A stretch of 14,032 nt of DNA from Chlamydomonas sphaeroides (Eukaryota; Chlorophyta; Chlorophyceae; Chlamydomonadales; Chlamydomonadaceae), in contig BDDC01001741.1 in the NCBI GenBank assembly GCA_001662425.1, forward strand, positions 6,881 through 20,912, written 5' to 3'. Below are positions 1 to 8,732 of the stretch, piece after piece. The position numbers were made by a program, and so were the translations under genes. Position 1 is the first letter of the stretch; each line of letters begins with the position of its first letter. The notes beneath the pieces were generated by a model. The model made no database searches, was not told the origin of the DNA, and saw nothing but the letters and a program-made list of their open reading frames with translations.

Positions 1-1
1 T

Positions 2-91
2 GAGGATCTGGCGGCCCTGGAGAAGGACTTCGAGGAGGTCGGTGCCGAGTCTGCGGAGGGCGCCGGCGAGGGCGAGGGCGAGGAGTACTAG
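2..91 (+). CDS. TUA: Alpha-tubulin, C-terminal 29 residues (partial gene)
   Basis: The window opens inside a reading frame that ends at TAG 89-91. The 29 visible residues form the last part of helix H12 and the acidic tail of alpha-tubulin. They run from EDLAALEKDFEEVG to the tail GAGEGEGEEY. The closing Glu-Glu-Tyr is the substrate of the tubulin tyrosination/detyrosination cycle, and the tail lies outside the microtubule wall, where motors and glutamylases act. Alpha-tubulin pairs with beta-tubulin to build cytoplasmic and flagellar microtubules. Match and codon choice (almost every third base G or C) agree with what I know of Chlamydomonas and Volvox alpha-tubulins. The rest of the gene lies left of the window, so paralogue number (TUA1 or TUA2 type) cannot be decided. 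Confidence 0.94.
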   Translation, partial: EDLAALEKDFEEVGAESAEGAGEGEGEEY

Positions 92-250
92 AGGTGCGGC
101 TAAGGCTGTCTTTCTGGTGTCCACTGCGTCTTGTCGCATCTGGTGGTCTGTTGTCCTGGCATTCTGATGTCTGGCGCAGTCTGGCCTGCTGTGGTGGTAT
201 GTGTAGCGCATGCGTACATCCCCTGGGATGGCAGTTGTCGCTCGATCCGC

Positions 251-255
251 TGTAA
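251..255 (+). terminator. TGTAA polyadenylation signal of the alpha-tubulin gene
   Basis: TGTAA is the usual polyadenylation signal of volvocine nuclear genes. It lies 160 nt after the tubulin stop, giving a 3' UTR of about 92 to 270 if cleavage occurs 10-20 nt downstream. TGTAA is short enough to occur by chance every few kilobases, so the position after a certain stop codon is the main support. Confidence 0.55.
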
Positions 256-270
256 TCTTTGGCGCTTGAC

Positions 271-3200
271 ATGTCCCCTGTCTCTCACGCACGAGCCGCG
301 TTCTAAGCCGCAGCCAAATCAAGCCATACCAGTTTTCGCCTGTGTCAAGCGCCTCCCTTCTCTTGGCTTTGGCTGTCTGTCGGCTCCCTTTCGGGGTCGC
401 CTTAACTAGCCGTGGCAGGTGCCCTTCGATGATTTTACTCGAGTAAGATTGATGGGGTTCCTTGTGGCTTCATTAGGTGACTCGGTCGGACTGCATATCA
501 CGTTATGCTGTCCCAGCTCACCCTACCTGCGGCAGCCACTTGGTAAAAGTTGACCACGGCCACCGCCGACCCCGCCGTTGCGCCGCTGCACCCGGCGCCG
601 TGGGTGAGCGCTCCAGCGCAGGCGGCATGACGTTACATGTAAGGCCTCGCGCGTAAGCAGGCAGGCAGGTGGCGCCTGCGACGGGTTTCTAAGGGTGCCT
701 AAGGGTGCCTGCTCGTACGAGCTAAATAGATGCCCATGTGGGCGTCCTGCAGCGGGGGGAGTCTTTCGTGGCCCGCCGGCTCCGCCGCCGGTGGCCTGGC
801 GCTCTCGCGTCGCCACCTCCTGGCGGTCTGATGACGACACTGCAGCCAGTGGCACCAGGCAGCGCCCTAGTTAACAGGATGAGAACGAGAGAGCCCAAGA
901 CGTCCGTGTGCGCAGCGGCATGCAACAATAACAAGCAACTGATGGGGGCGGCAGCGGCGTGCGGCCTGGAGGGGTCGGTCAGGGGTCCGGAGAGGTCAGG
1001 GTCGCAGCCGGCTTGGCGGGATAGATTGCAGGGTCGGCCCCATGGGCTGGACGTCTGAGCGACCTGAGGCAAGGCGAGGCGAGCGAGCAGGTGTACGCCG
1101 CGCTCGGCGGCCGAGGCGGGGCTTGCCACGTCCATCATCGCCGCCGCAGCCTGGCAACCCAGCCCCTACCGCCCCGGCCAGAACTCGAGTCGCCCTGCTT
1201 GCCGCCCGCGCCCACCCCTCGCTCACTGCTGTCACCCCGCGAGGGTCGGTGCCGCCCCGCCACCTCGTCGCCGCAGTCACTGTGTCACACAACGCAGGCG
1301 GGCGAGCGCTTCAGGCGCGCGCTTCACAGCAGGGGGCCTGCCTCCGTACCCGAGGGTGAGCCCCGAACGTTGCTGTGGGCTAGCTGTGGGCGCGGCCACC
1401 AACATCAACATGGTTCCGTGAGCCAGGGCGTGTGGCCACCTCGCCGAGCTCACAATTTCCTTTGGTGTCCCGATCCGCAGCTGGGCCGTCCCCTGGCTGC
1501 GGCGGCGGCGCGGTGGCCGCGGCCCTGGGCGGCAGGCCGGCAGCGCGCTCGTGTTGGCGGCGCTGTCTGCAGAAGGCCGCAACGCGGACAGGCGCTCCCT
1601 ATGCCCCACCAGGCCGCGAAGGCGACCTGCCCACCACCAGGCAGGGCTGCGGGAGGCCGCCAGGCGCGGGGCTCGCGCCCACCTTACAGGCGTCGGAGCC
1701 CATGGAGGCCGTCCTGCATGGCTACCGGGTGGTGCCCAGCGTGTAAGAGGCGGTGCAAGAGGTGATCCTCGGATGCTCAGAGTCCGCAGGTGTGGTAGCT
1801 TACGGTTGCTCAGCTGCCACACAGCGGCTCTGCAGCGCCAGCTGGCGGCTGGCCATGCGGCCTCCCTCCCTACCTCGCCCGTCAAGCTGCCGATGCAGCC
1901 AGCTGCTGACATCGCTGCAGAGGCCACGTTGAAAGGCGCAAAGGCGCGCGGACTGGCTTGAATGGGCGCGCGCCGGCGGTATGGTGCGTGGCGAAGGCCC
2001 AGGCGCTGCCCGGCGTTGCTGGGAGGTTCTTTGCTGGGCAGGCGTGGGCGCCGGGCGCCTGTGCTGACGTCTGAGCTGGGAGGGGCGGGACGAGGCGTAC
2101 CAGGAAGGGCGTACCGGAGATGGCGTGCCAGGTTGGGCTTATTACAAGCTAGAACGAAGTCAAAGGAATATCTGTAACCTGCGACAACGTGAATTCATCG
2201 ATATCTCCTGCGTAGTCTGGGATGAAAGGTGACGGCAGGCACGCCACAAGGCCGCAGACAGGAGTGCGGCTGTGCGGCATACCTGAGCGCGGAACGGCGC
2301 GTTATCCAGCCAACCATGTTCTGGGGGGTCCGTTGGCTGCTACTGGCGCGGGGCCATGACATTCCAGCCCAACCCAACGCAAGGATGGGATGTGCGGGTC
2401 CCACGCCAGCGATTAGCCGTGCGTCACGCATGCTTCAGCCTCCATTACACGGCGGCCTTCCTCCACATGCCATGGGAACGGCACGGTAAGTGCGCATCGC
2501 AAGGCACTGCCAGGTTCCCGCCGCGTCCCCACTAACCGCGCAGCCTACAAGTGTGCAACACTTCCTGTTACCGTTCTACACCGCCATTCAAGGACGCCCG
2601 CTAACCGGTCGGGTTGCTGAGCACCTGGGGTGCCAGAGCGGTTGTTGCAAGGTCGTCTCTGCTCCTCTCCTGGCATCCTTCTGGTTGTAATTGGAAACCC
2701 AACGCAACGGGGACCGAACCTGTGGAATGGGGTTGGCGCGCAGCGACTTGGTCAGGAGAAGTCATGATGCGCGGCGTCGAGTTGCAGGCAAGTAGCAGCC
2801 GGCGGGACGGCGATGTCTGAGCTATCCCCGCGCCGAGCTTGAGCGGGAGGGGCTACTCATCGCGCAGCAGCTCTCTCCCGTGCGTGCTGCGCGGCAGCAC
2901 ACGGCAGCACACCTTGAGGCCCTGTTCCCCCTCCCTCATTCCGCTGGCTGCCCCAGGCGCTGGCCTCCGCCTAAGGGTACGGCAACTCCCTATACACCTG
3001 CGCCGCCTGGGGGCTCCGCCCACCGTTGGCCGCCGCTGCTGCAACGAGAGGGGCCCGCCCACGGCGCTGCGATGCTTGGAACGGCACAGCGACACGCTTC
3101 GTGAGGGTCCTGCGGCTGGGAGTGACGGAGCTTGCAACAAACAGGCGACTCGAGCCCGTGACCGCTGTCCTTGGGGCCCAGGCGGCCACGTGCCCGTCGC

Positions 3201-4032
3201 GCTCGTGAGCTCCGGGCGGGTGCCGGGCGGTTGGGTGGGTGGGCGGGGGCGCGGCGGTGCAGCTGCAGCGTTTACGGGGATAGGGGCGGGGGCGTGGAGA
3301 AGTCGTGAACCGAGTACTGCTCATACTTTGGGCGCTGCCAGCTGCGGTCGCGCTGCCGGGTGTGTGGGCATGCGTTATCTAGCTGCGCTGGGCCGTGGGA
3401 CGGCACGCGGGTCGGGGCCTACATGGGCCTAGCTAGGAGGAGGGCAGGCGAGTTGGATGGCGGGTGTCCAACAGGGGTTTTTCCCCTTGCATTCAACAAC
3501 GCCGGATCAGCAGTGCGCTGGGCGCCTGCGCAGTCCCCCTGCTGTGGGGCCGAGCACGCTGGTTCTACAGTAAAAGAGCACGAGCGAGATCGCGCCATCT
3601 ATTAGTACGGCATGCTGAGCCTGCAAGCGGCCCAAGCCCGCAAGCCGGCAAAGTCGAAGTTGGGGGCCGTGCCACGGTGCCCAGGTAAGGGCGACGCCCC
3701 TCCGCCCCATCCCTGGCATAGCAGTGATTTACCAAGGAAGTCGCGAGGGCCAGAGCTTCGGCCGAGCATAGCGGAAGCTGCCCGCAGGGCTAGGTGGCCA
3801 CTGCGCGGCCAGGCAGGCGGGATCCCGTGCACCCAGAGACGTCAACCCTGCGCAGCGCAAGCGTGACTATCCAGGAAATCCTCGGCCCCCAGATGTCCTG
3901 CTTGACATGTGCCCAAGTGCCTGCGCCTGCGGCCGCCAAGCGCCTGGGAGGCCAGGGACAGGGCAGGGCAGGATGCTCCTGGGGAGCTAGCACGCACGCG
4001 CGCTGGGCCGCTTGCTTGTCGCACACATGTAA
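271..4032. other. Long gene-poor stretch after the tubulin gene
   Basis: I find no gene I can support here. Several open frames on both strands reach 200 codons, but they are Arg/Pro/Ala/Gly-rich and overlap each other, as expected of GC-rich noncoding DNA. Three places look slightly more coding-like. One is the end of a plus frame at about 1800-1961, with TGTAA at 2172-2176. The second is a plus segment at 3612-3684 followed by a good donor (CCAG|GTAAGG). The third is 3026-3208, readable on both strands. No domain is recognisable in any of them. Decayed transposons or an unrecognised lineage-specific gene remain possible. Confidence 0.4.
691..710. repeat. 10-bp tandem duplication
   Basis: The decamer AAGGGTGCCT occurs twice in direct succession (691-700 and 701-710). 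It lies in noncoding DNA and probably records replication slippage. Confidence 0.7.
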
Positions 4033-4485
4033 CTAGCATGCCATGTGCGCGATAGCACGATAAGCTCGCTTCGGCGGGCGCCGCCCGAGCAGCGAAACAT
4101 CGGCCAGCATCCAGCAACCCGAGGTGTCCATCGAGCGAGTCCTTTCTCTTTGGACGTCGCGGATAGCCCCGCGGATAGCCCCTTGAATGTCTCGCCACAA
4201 GAGCCTGCAATTATTCCGTGCAGCAGACCTGAGAGTACATCCGCCAACAGCCCGGACGCCCGGTGACCCCGCTTCGCTGGGGCTTCCTGCTGGGGCTGAC
4301 AGGAGCGCATGAGGCACGGTTTGGGTTTGGGGCTTGCACAGCCTTTCTAGCCCGTTCGGATTCCTGTACAGCGCCTCGAATGCCTCATGCCGCGTATCAC
4401 TAGGTATGCATGCAGCCTGCTGCATCTTGTCGTACCACGCGGCCTGTGCTTCCAGGGAGAGCCCCGGGTACGCGGCCGAGGTGGA
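4033..4485 (-). pseudogene. Coding-like remnant of unknown family, minus strand
   Basis: I do not recognise this protein. The minus strand is open for 150 codons from just after an in-frame TAG (4486-4488) to the stop at 4033-4035. The first ATG starts at 4425. Upstream of that ATG the frame still reads like protein (LEAQAAWYDKMQQAAC), then TRHEAFEALYRNPNGLERL follows, with charged, amphipathic, low-Pro composition unlike the surrounding shadow frames. The frame just across the upstream stop (4489 and above, other phase) also reads sensibly (PLPEVGKAIVHL), which would fit a frameshift. Codons such as CTA, CAA, AAT and CAT are common, unlike the neighbouring genes, suggesting a decayed mobile element or old gene. 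A 12-bp tandem duplication inside it repeats Gly-Ala-Ile-Arg. Confidence 0.28.
4159..4182. repeat. 12-bp tandem duplication
   Basis: GCGGATAGCCCC occurs twice in direct succession (4159-4170, 4171-4182). On the minus strand it keeps the frame of the coding-like remnant at 4033-4485 and duplicates the residues Gly-Ala-Ile-Arg. Confidence 0.75.
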
Positions 4486-5549
4486 CTATCGCCTTTCCAA
4501 CTTCAGGCAGTGGATAGGCGCTGGCAGTGGATAGCGCGATGCCTGCAGCAGTCAAGCCGCTGATCGCGGGGGCCAAGGGGGCACTTGCTCGTAAAGATAG
4601 GGCACGGGTCGGACGGGTGGGCACGGGTACAGCTGTCCTGGGGCCATGGCGATGCGGGGCACAGAATAGGCCCAGGCACACCAATAGCCGAATTGACCAT
4701 GCCCTGAGCTTTCACAAGCTCTAAGAAGACGTGCGGACACAACGCCCCCCATGAACTGGAGGGCGGAGGGCGGAGGAGTGCAGACTGGCTGCGGGGACCA
4801 CTCGGACGTTGCGAGGGGATATGGGAAATGCCCGGTGCACAGCTGGGGGCAGGGGGTCTGGGTAGCAGGCGATCGAGCCGCTGCGTTGGATCAAAAGGAT
4901 TCGAACAATCAAGCGAGCCATAGAGATGCGGTTGACCATGGGGAGCGGAGCAGTGAATGTGGGCTGTCCGCCGTGGTATGATGGATCGAGCCGAGCACAA
5001 GCGCATGCTCAGACGGCTCTAGATGGGCGTCAACGGGTAGCGAACAAGAATGACGATCGTGGCACAGGCTTTGCTGTTATAGCATATTCAAAATAGGTGA
5101 CAGGGCGCATGTGGCATCGCTGGGCAGCGTGGGATAGCAGGGACGGGTTAAGCGGCGTGCAGCTGCCGGAGGTTGGATGGGGTGTGCAGCTGCCGAACGT
5201 GGTGACAGTTGGAAACGTGCGTATCGTATCCAACAGCACACACACCAATCCAACACATTGTGGAAACCAGCAACTGCCCTGACGAGCATGCTGGCCTCTG
5301 GTATTGTGCTATCGCCGCATGTCCTCGTCGTTCCTACTTTCAACATTTGATGCTCCTGTGATTTGATGTGACCGGTCGCAGCTCGTTTGTGCTCTGTCTA
5401 AGCTTGACGGCATGCAGGACGGCATGCGCGATAAGCGACGGCGACGCAGCGAGGTGTGTCGAACTCTACAATAGCTCTGCAATGAGCATGAGCACAGCCC
5501 ACTGGTCCATGCGCATTCAGCCCCTTGGCGAACCCCTCAGGCTCCGCCC
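4486..5549. other. Intergenic region upstream of the ankyrin gene
   Basis: No supportable gene. The sequence from about 4890 to 5400 is less GC-rich than its surroundings, as promoters and intergenic DNA often are here. Short direct repeats are present: GTGCAGCTGCCG occurs twice in about 5158-5200, and GACGGCATGC occurs at 5406-5415 and 5418-5427. The promoter and 5' UTR of the gene starting at 5550 must lie in the right part; I see no convincing TATA box. Confidence 0.4.
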
Positions 5550-8193
5550 ATGGACTCCGCCCCCACAACTTCACCCGGATTCCTGTCGCCGCTGCCCGCC
5601 GAGGTCCAGCTGCGCATTGTCCGCTTCATAGCTGAAGATTCCTTCAGCGCGAACGATGTACCTTGCAGCCTGCGGCTCGTGGACAAAGCCACGGCTGCGC
5701 TTCTATATGGCCCGGAGCACACCACCGTGCACCTCGCCAAGCCGATGCCGTCCCATGCTGTCGCGGCTCTGTGGACCAACCGTAAGACCGTGCGCACCTT
5801 CACGCTGACGCAGCGCCGCAAGCTACTCAGCAGCATCGCAGCCAGCGGTGTCATCCCCAACCTGCGCCTGGCGGCTAAGGCCTCCGGCGTCGCGCTGACC
5901 TGGGAGGTCTTCGCCGCCGCCGCTGGGGCCGGGCAGCTGGACGCGTGCCGCTGGCTGCGGCAGCACAGCTGCCCCTGGGGCGTGCGCGTCTTCAATGCCG
6001 CCGCAGCCGCCGGACACCTTGAGGTGTGCAGCTGGCTCCACCAGCTCGGCTGCCCCATGGACCCCAACGGGTTCGCCAATGCCGAGAGCAGCCTCGGCGA
6101 CGACGGCCGCGACCTGGTCTCGCCGTTGGCGGCCGCGGCCAGGAGCGGCCACCGCCACGTTTGCGGATGGCTGCTGGCCTCGAACCTCTGCGCGGCCGAC
6201 CCCAGCAGACTCCAGGCCGCGGAGGCAGCGGCCGGGGCAGGTCACGCTGAGCTGGCGCTGTGGCTGCTCGCCGCAGTCGCGGCGCCCGATGTGAACACAG
6301 TCACGAGGGTCATGGAGGGCGCGGCGCGCGGCTGCGGCCTGCCCGCGGTACAGAGCCTGCACAAGCGGCTGCAGGCCCTCGGGGGCCACCAGCCCAAGGT
6401 GCACCTCCTCTCCCTGCGTAGGCTGCGGCCCTGCTCCTGTGGCTGCGAACCTGATGAGGTGCATGTGGCGCGTTCCTGCTGTCCTGGACGGAGGGCTGGT
6501 CTGGTGGGCTGCCAGGACTCCTACTTGCGCCCCGCACAGCCCCTACCCTTCCTTGTGCCCTTGCTCCCCCCACTGCCCCCGCCGTTACCCTGCAATCCGT
6601 GACCCTCAGTACTTTCTAGGCCACGCGGCCGCCAGCGGTACGCCCGACTGGAAGGGCAAGGTGGAGTGGCTGCTGCAGGTGCGGCGTCAGGCTTGAGTGT
6701 CGGGGGTGCCAACCGGGCCCGCGCGCGTGTGCGTTGGTGCTCGGGCCGCCTGGGGATGTGGGTCCCAGGAGGCTCAGGGCCACGTCACGTGACGATGGCG
6801 CGGCAGGCGCTTTCCTCACCACAGTCCCCCCTAATCCCCACGCCTGCAGAATGGCTACACCTGGTCAAGTGTCACGGGCGAGGCCTTCTTCGGCGCCCGG
6901 TTGCCCGACACCTTGGAGCGGCTGACGTGGCTGCGGACACAGGGCTTCGAACCGCACGCCCACAATGCAACGATGTGGGCGGCCAAGGGCGGCAACGCGC
7001 CCGCGCTGGCGGCGCTGCTGGCCGAGGGCGGCGTGATCGACCCAACCTTCTATCGCTGGATCGCTTTGGGGGGCAACCTGGAGGTCATCCAGCTGCTGCG
7101 CCAGGACCCCAGGTGCAAGCAAAACAAGGAGCTGAGTGTGGCCGGCTTGTTCAACAAGCTCTCACGCTCGTGGCCGCCCGAGGCGCTGCGGTACCTGCTG
7201 GAGGCCTCTGGCTCCGGGAAGCTGGCGTTCAAAGAGCTGGGCCCGTGGGTCGTGGCGGCGCGCGCGGGTGGCACGGAGCTGCTAGCGGCGCTGCTGGCAG
7301 CCGTCAACACGGTCCAGGGCCGGCTGTGGCGCGGCCAGCTGCTGGCGGGCGTGGCGGCGGAGGGCAGCGAGGAGCAGCTGGAGTGGGCGGCTGCGGCGTG
7401 CGGTGCCGAGGAATGCCGGGTGCGGTCTCGTGGGTCAAGTTGGGCTTCACGGGGCGGGGCCACGAGAGGACGTGAGCGCTGTTAATGTGGCTACCATGTA
7501 GGGCGAGCCCATGCACGCGGCTATACGGTGCCAGGTTGCTCCCCCCGAGATGTCTGTTTGTCATGAGCACTGGTGGCCGGTGGCCAGCGGGGCAGTCTCC
7601 ACAGGCGGCTCTGCGCTCAGCTGCAGCTGCCCATCTTACCCGGTCCTTGATCCTGCGCAAAACCTGCTCCCGGTCGCTGCCCGGTCGCTGCCGCTATCGC
7701 ACCACAGGCGCTGGACGCTCCGGTAAAGCAGCACCCCTACGCCGCGGCCGCGTACAGTGGCAACCTGGCGGCACTGCGCTGCCTGCGGCGCCTGGGCGTT
7801 CCCTTGCGCGGCGGCCAGAGCTGCGTCAAGGAGCTGCACGGGGCTTGCCCAGCGACGGCCCGCTGGCTGGAGCGGCACTTCGGCTCCGGCCGGCAGCAGC
7901 CTATGGCCGATAGCGAGGGCGAGGGCGAGGGCGAGGGCAGCAGCGAGAGCGACACTGATGCGCTGCGGGGCTCTGCTCCGCCCGAGCGGCGGCAGGTGGA
8001 GAGCAGCCGCGGGCCGGGGTCGGCTGTGGCCCAGACGCAGCCGGAGCCGCAGACGCGGCCGGGAAACGAGGGAGCAGGTGGCGTGCGGGGCCGAGGCGGC
8101 TGCAAGGTAAGGGCGCAGGAGGCGCAGCCACAGCCGGGCGGCGAGGGCTCAGGTGGCCAGCGGCAGCTGCGGCCGCGCCGCGGGCGAGGGTGA
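5550..8193 (+). CDS. F-box-like / ankyrin-repeat protein, 4 exons, about 657 aa
   Basis: Exons 5550-6398, 6610-6678, 6850-7419 and 7708-8193 join in phase 0 at every junction (donors GTGCAC, GTGCGG, GTGCGG; all acceptors CAG). The start is the ATG just before an F-box-like segment (residues 11-50: LPAEVQLRIV, then LRLVDKATAALLY). Degenerate ankyrin repeats follow, roughly at 109-135, 136-161, 171-195, 198-225, 288-309 and through exon 3 (WAAKGGNAPALAALL, LGGNLEVIQLL, AARAGGTELLAALL), with a last one in exon 4 (AAAAYSGNLAALRCLRRLG). The tail is hydrophilic: (Glu-Gly)x4 at 566-573, then Gly/Gln/Arg-rich, ending RPRRGRG. This layout is typical of a large volvocine family of unknown function. F-box plus ankyrin suggests a substrate adaptor of an SCF ubiquitin ligase, but that is inference. 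The exon 1 end could instead be 6458 (adds 20 residues); I prefer 6398 because those codons are AT-richer at position 3. Confidence 0.85.
7915..7938 (+). repeat. GAGGGC hexamer, four tandem copies
   Basis: Four perfect copies encode (Glu-Gly)x4 in the last exon of the ankyrin gene, at the border between the ankyrin region and the hydrophilic tail. The tract is followed by a Ser/Glu/Asp run. In-frame hexamers can change copy number without breaking the protein. Confidence 0.85.
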
Positions 8194-8312
8194 CAGGCTG
8201 CGAGCCGGCGGATGTGGGGATGTAGCTGCGGTTGCTATAGGGCTTCAAGGAGCTGTAGGGAGCCGTGCAGCGTGTGCTCACGTGACGCGGACGTTATGTG
8301 CGGCCCCACCCT

Positions 8313-8317
8313 TGTAA
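8313..8317 (+). terminator. TGTAA polyadenylation signal of the ankyrin gene
   Basis: TGTAA lies 120 nt after the TGA at 8191-8193, predicting a 3' UTR ending near 8330. Its position behind a well-supported stop codon makes it credible. Confidence 0.6.
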
Positions 8318-8334
8318 ATCGCTCGTATGTTTTA

Positions 8335-8732
8335 CGTGATCCGTGTCGCCTGGGGATCATATTTGAGAGATTTACCAGGCCAGATCATAGTGGTGCGAAT
8401 GACACGTGTAGCTGGCGGACTGGCAGGTGCAACGGAGCTGCAGCGGCGCGGCGGATGCGGAGGCGCGTGGCAACTTGCAAGGGCGTGCCTGGGACGTGGA
8501 CCAGCGCGGGCACGGGTTCAACGGGTTATCTGCTCTGCACAGAAAGTGCATCCTGAAACCCTACCGTTCCTGTGAGCTGCCTAAGCTCTGCCGGCCAGTC
8601 GGGCAGGTAACCAACCCCAAGCACCCGGCAACGGAAACTACCCGCCAACAGGCTTACCAGCGCAACGCACACTCGCCTTACGCGTATCAAAATCGAGTAT
8701 CAACATTGAGTAGCCACTTTGTCGTAGTAGCT
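8335..8732 (+). promoter_or_regulatory. Intergenic spacer with promoter and 5' UTR of the cysteine-rich gene
   Basis: About 400 nt separate the predicted end of the ankyrin transcript from the ATG at 8733. The last 100 nt are AT-richer than the rest (for example TATCAAAATCGAGTATC near 8686), which fits a promoter or 5' UTR. I see no exact TATA box and cannot place the transcription start. Confidence 0.4.

Noticed and set aside
1091..1927. Overlapping 224-codon plus and 216-codon minus frames
   Set aside because: Both are Pro/Arg/Ala-rich and overlap each other, as is common in GC-rich noncoding DNA. No motif or splice logic.
4897..4907. tRNA B-box-like sequence on the minus strand (TGTTCGAATCC)
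   Set aside because: The five bases before and after the loop do not pair into a T-stem, and I see no acceptor stem or A box at the right distance.
4503..5006. 167-codon minus-strand frame
   Set aside because: Pro/Ser/Cys-rich with no recognisable domain; nothing separates it from chance.
7915..7938. Similarity of the ankyrin protein's Glu-Gly tract to the tubulin tail (EGAGEGEGEEY)
   Set aside because: Both are simple GAGGGC-type runs; such tracts arise by slippage and do not show homology.
8427..8732. In-frame extension upstream of the Cys-rich gene ATG
   Set aside because: It would bury the clear signal peptide at 8733 about 100 residues inside the protein; the upstream translation is unremarkable.
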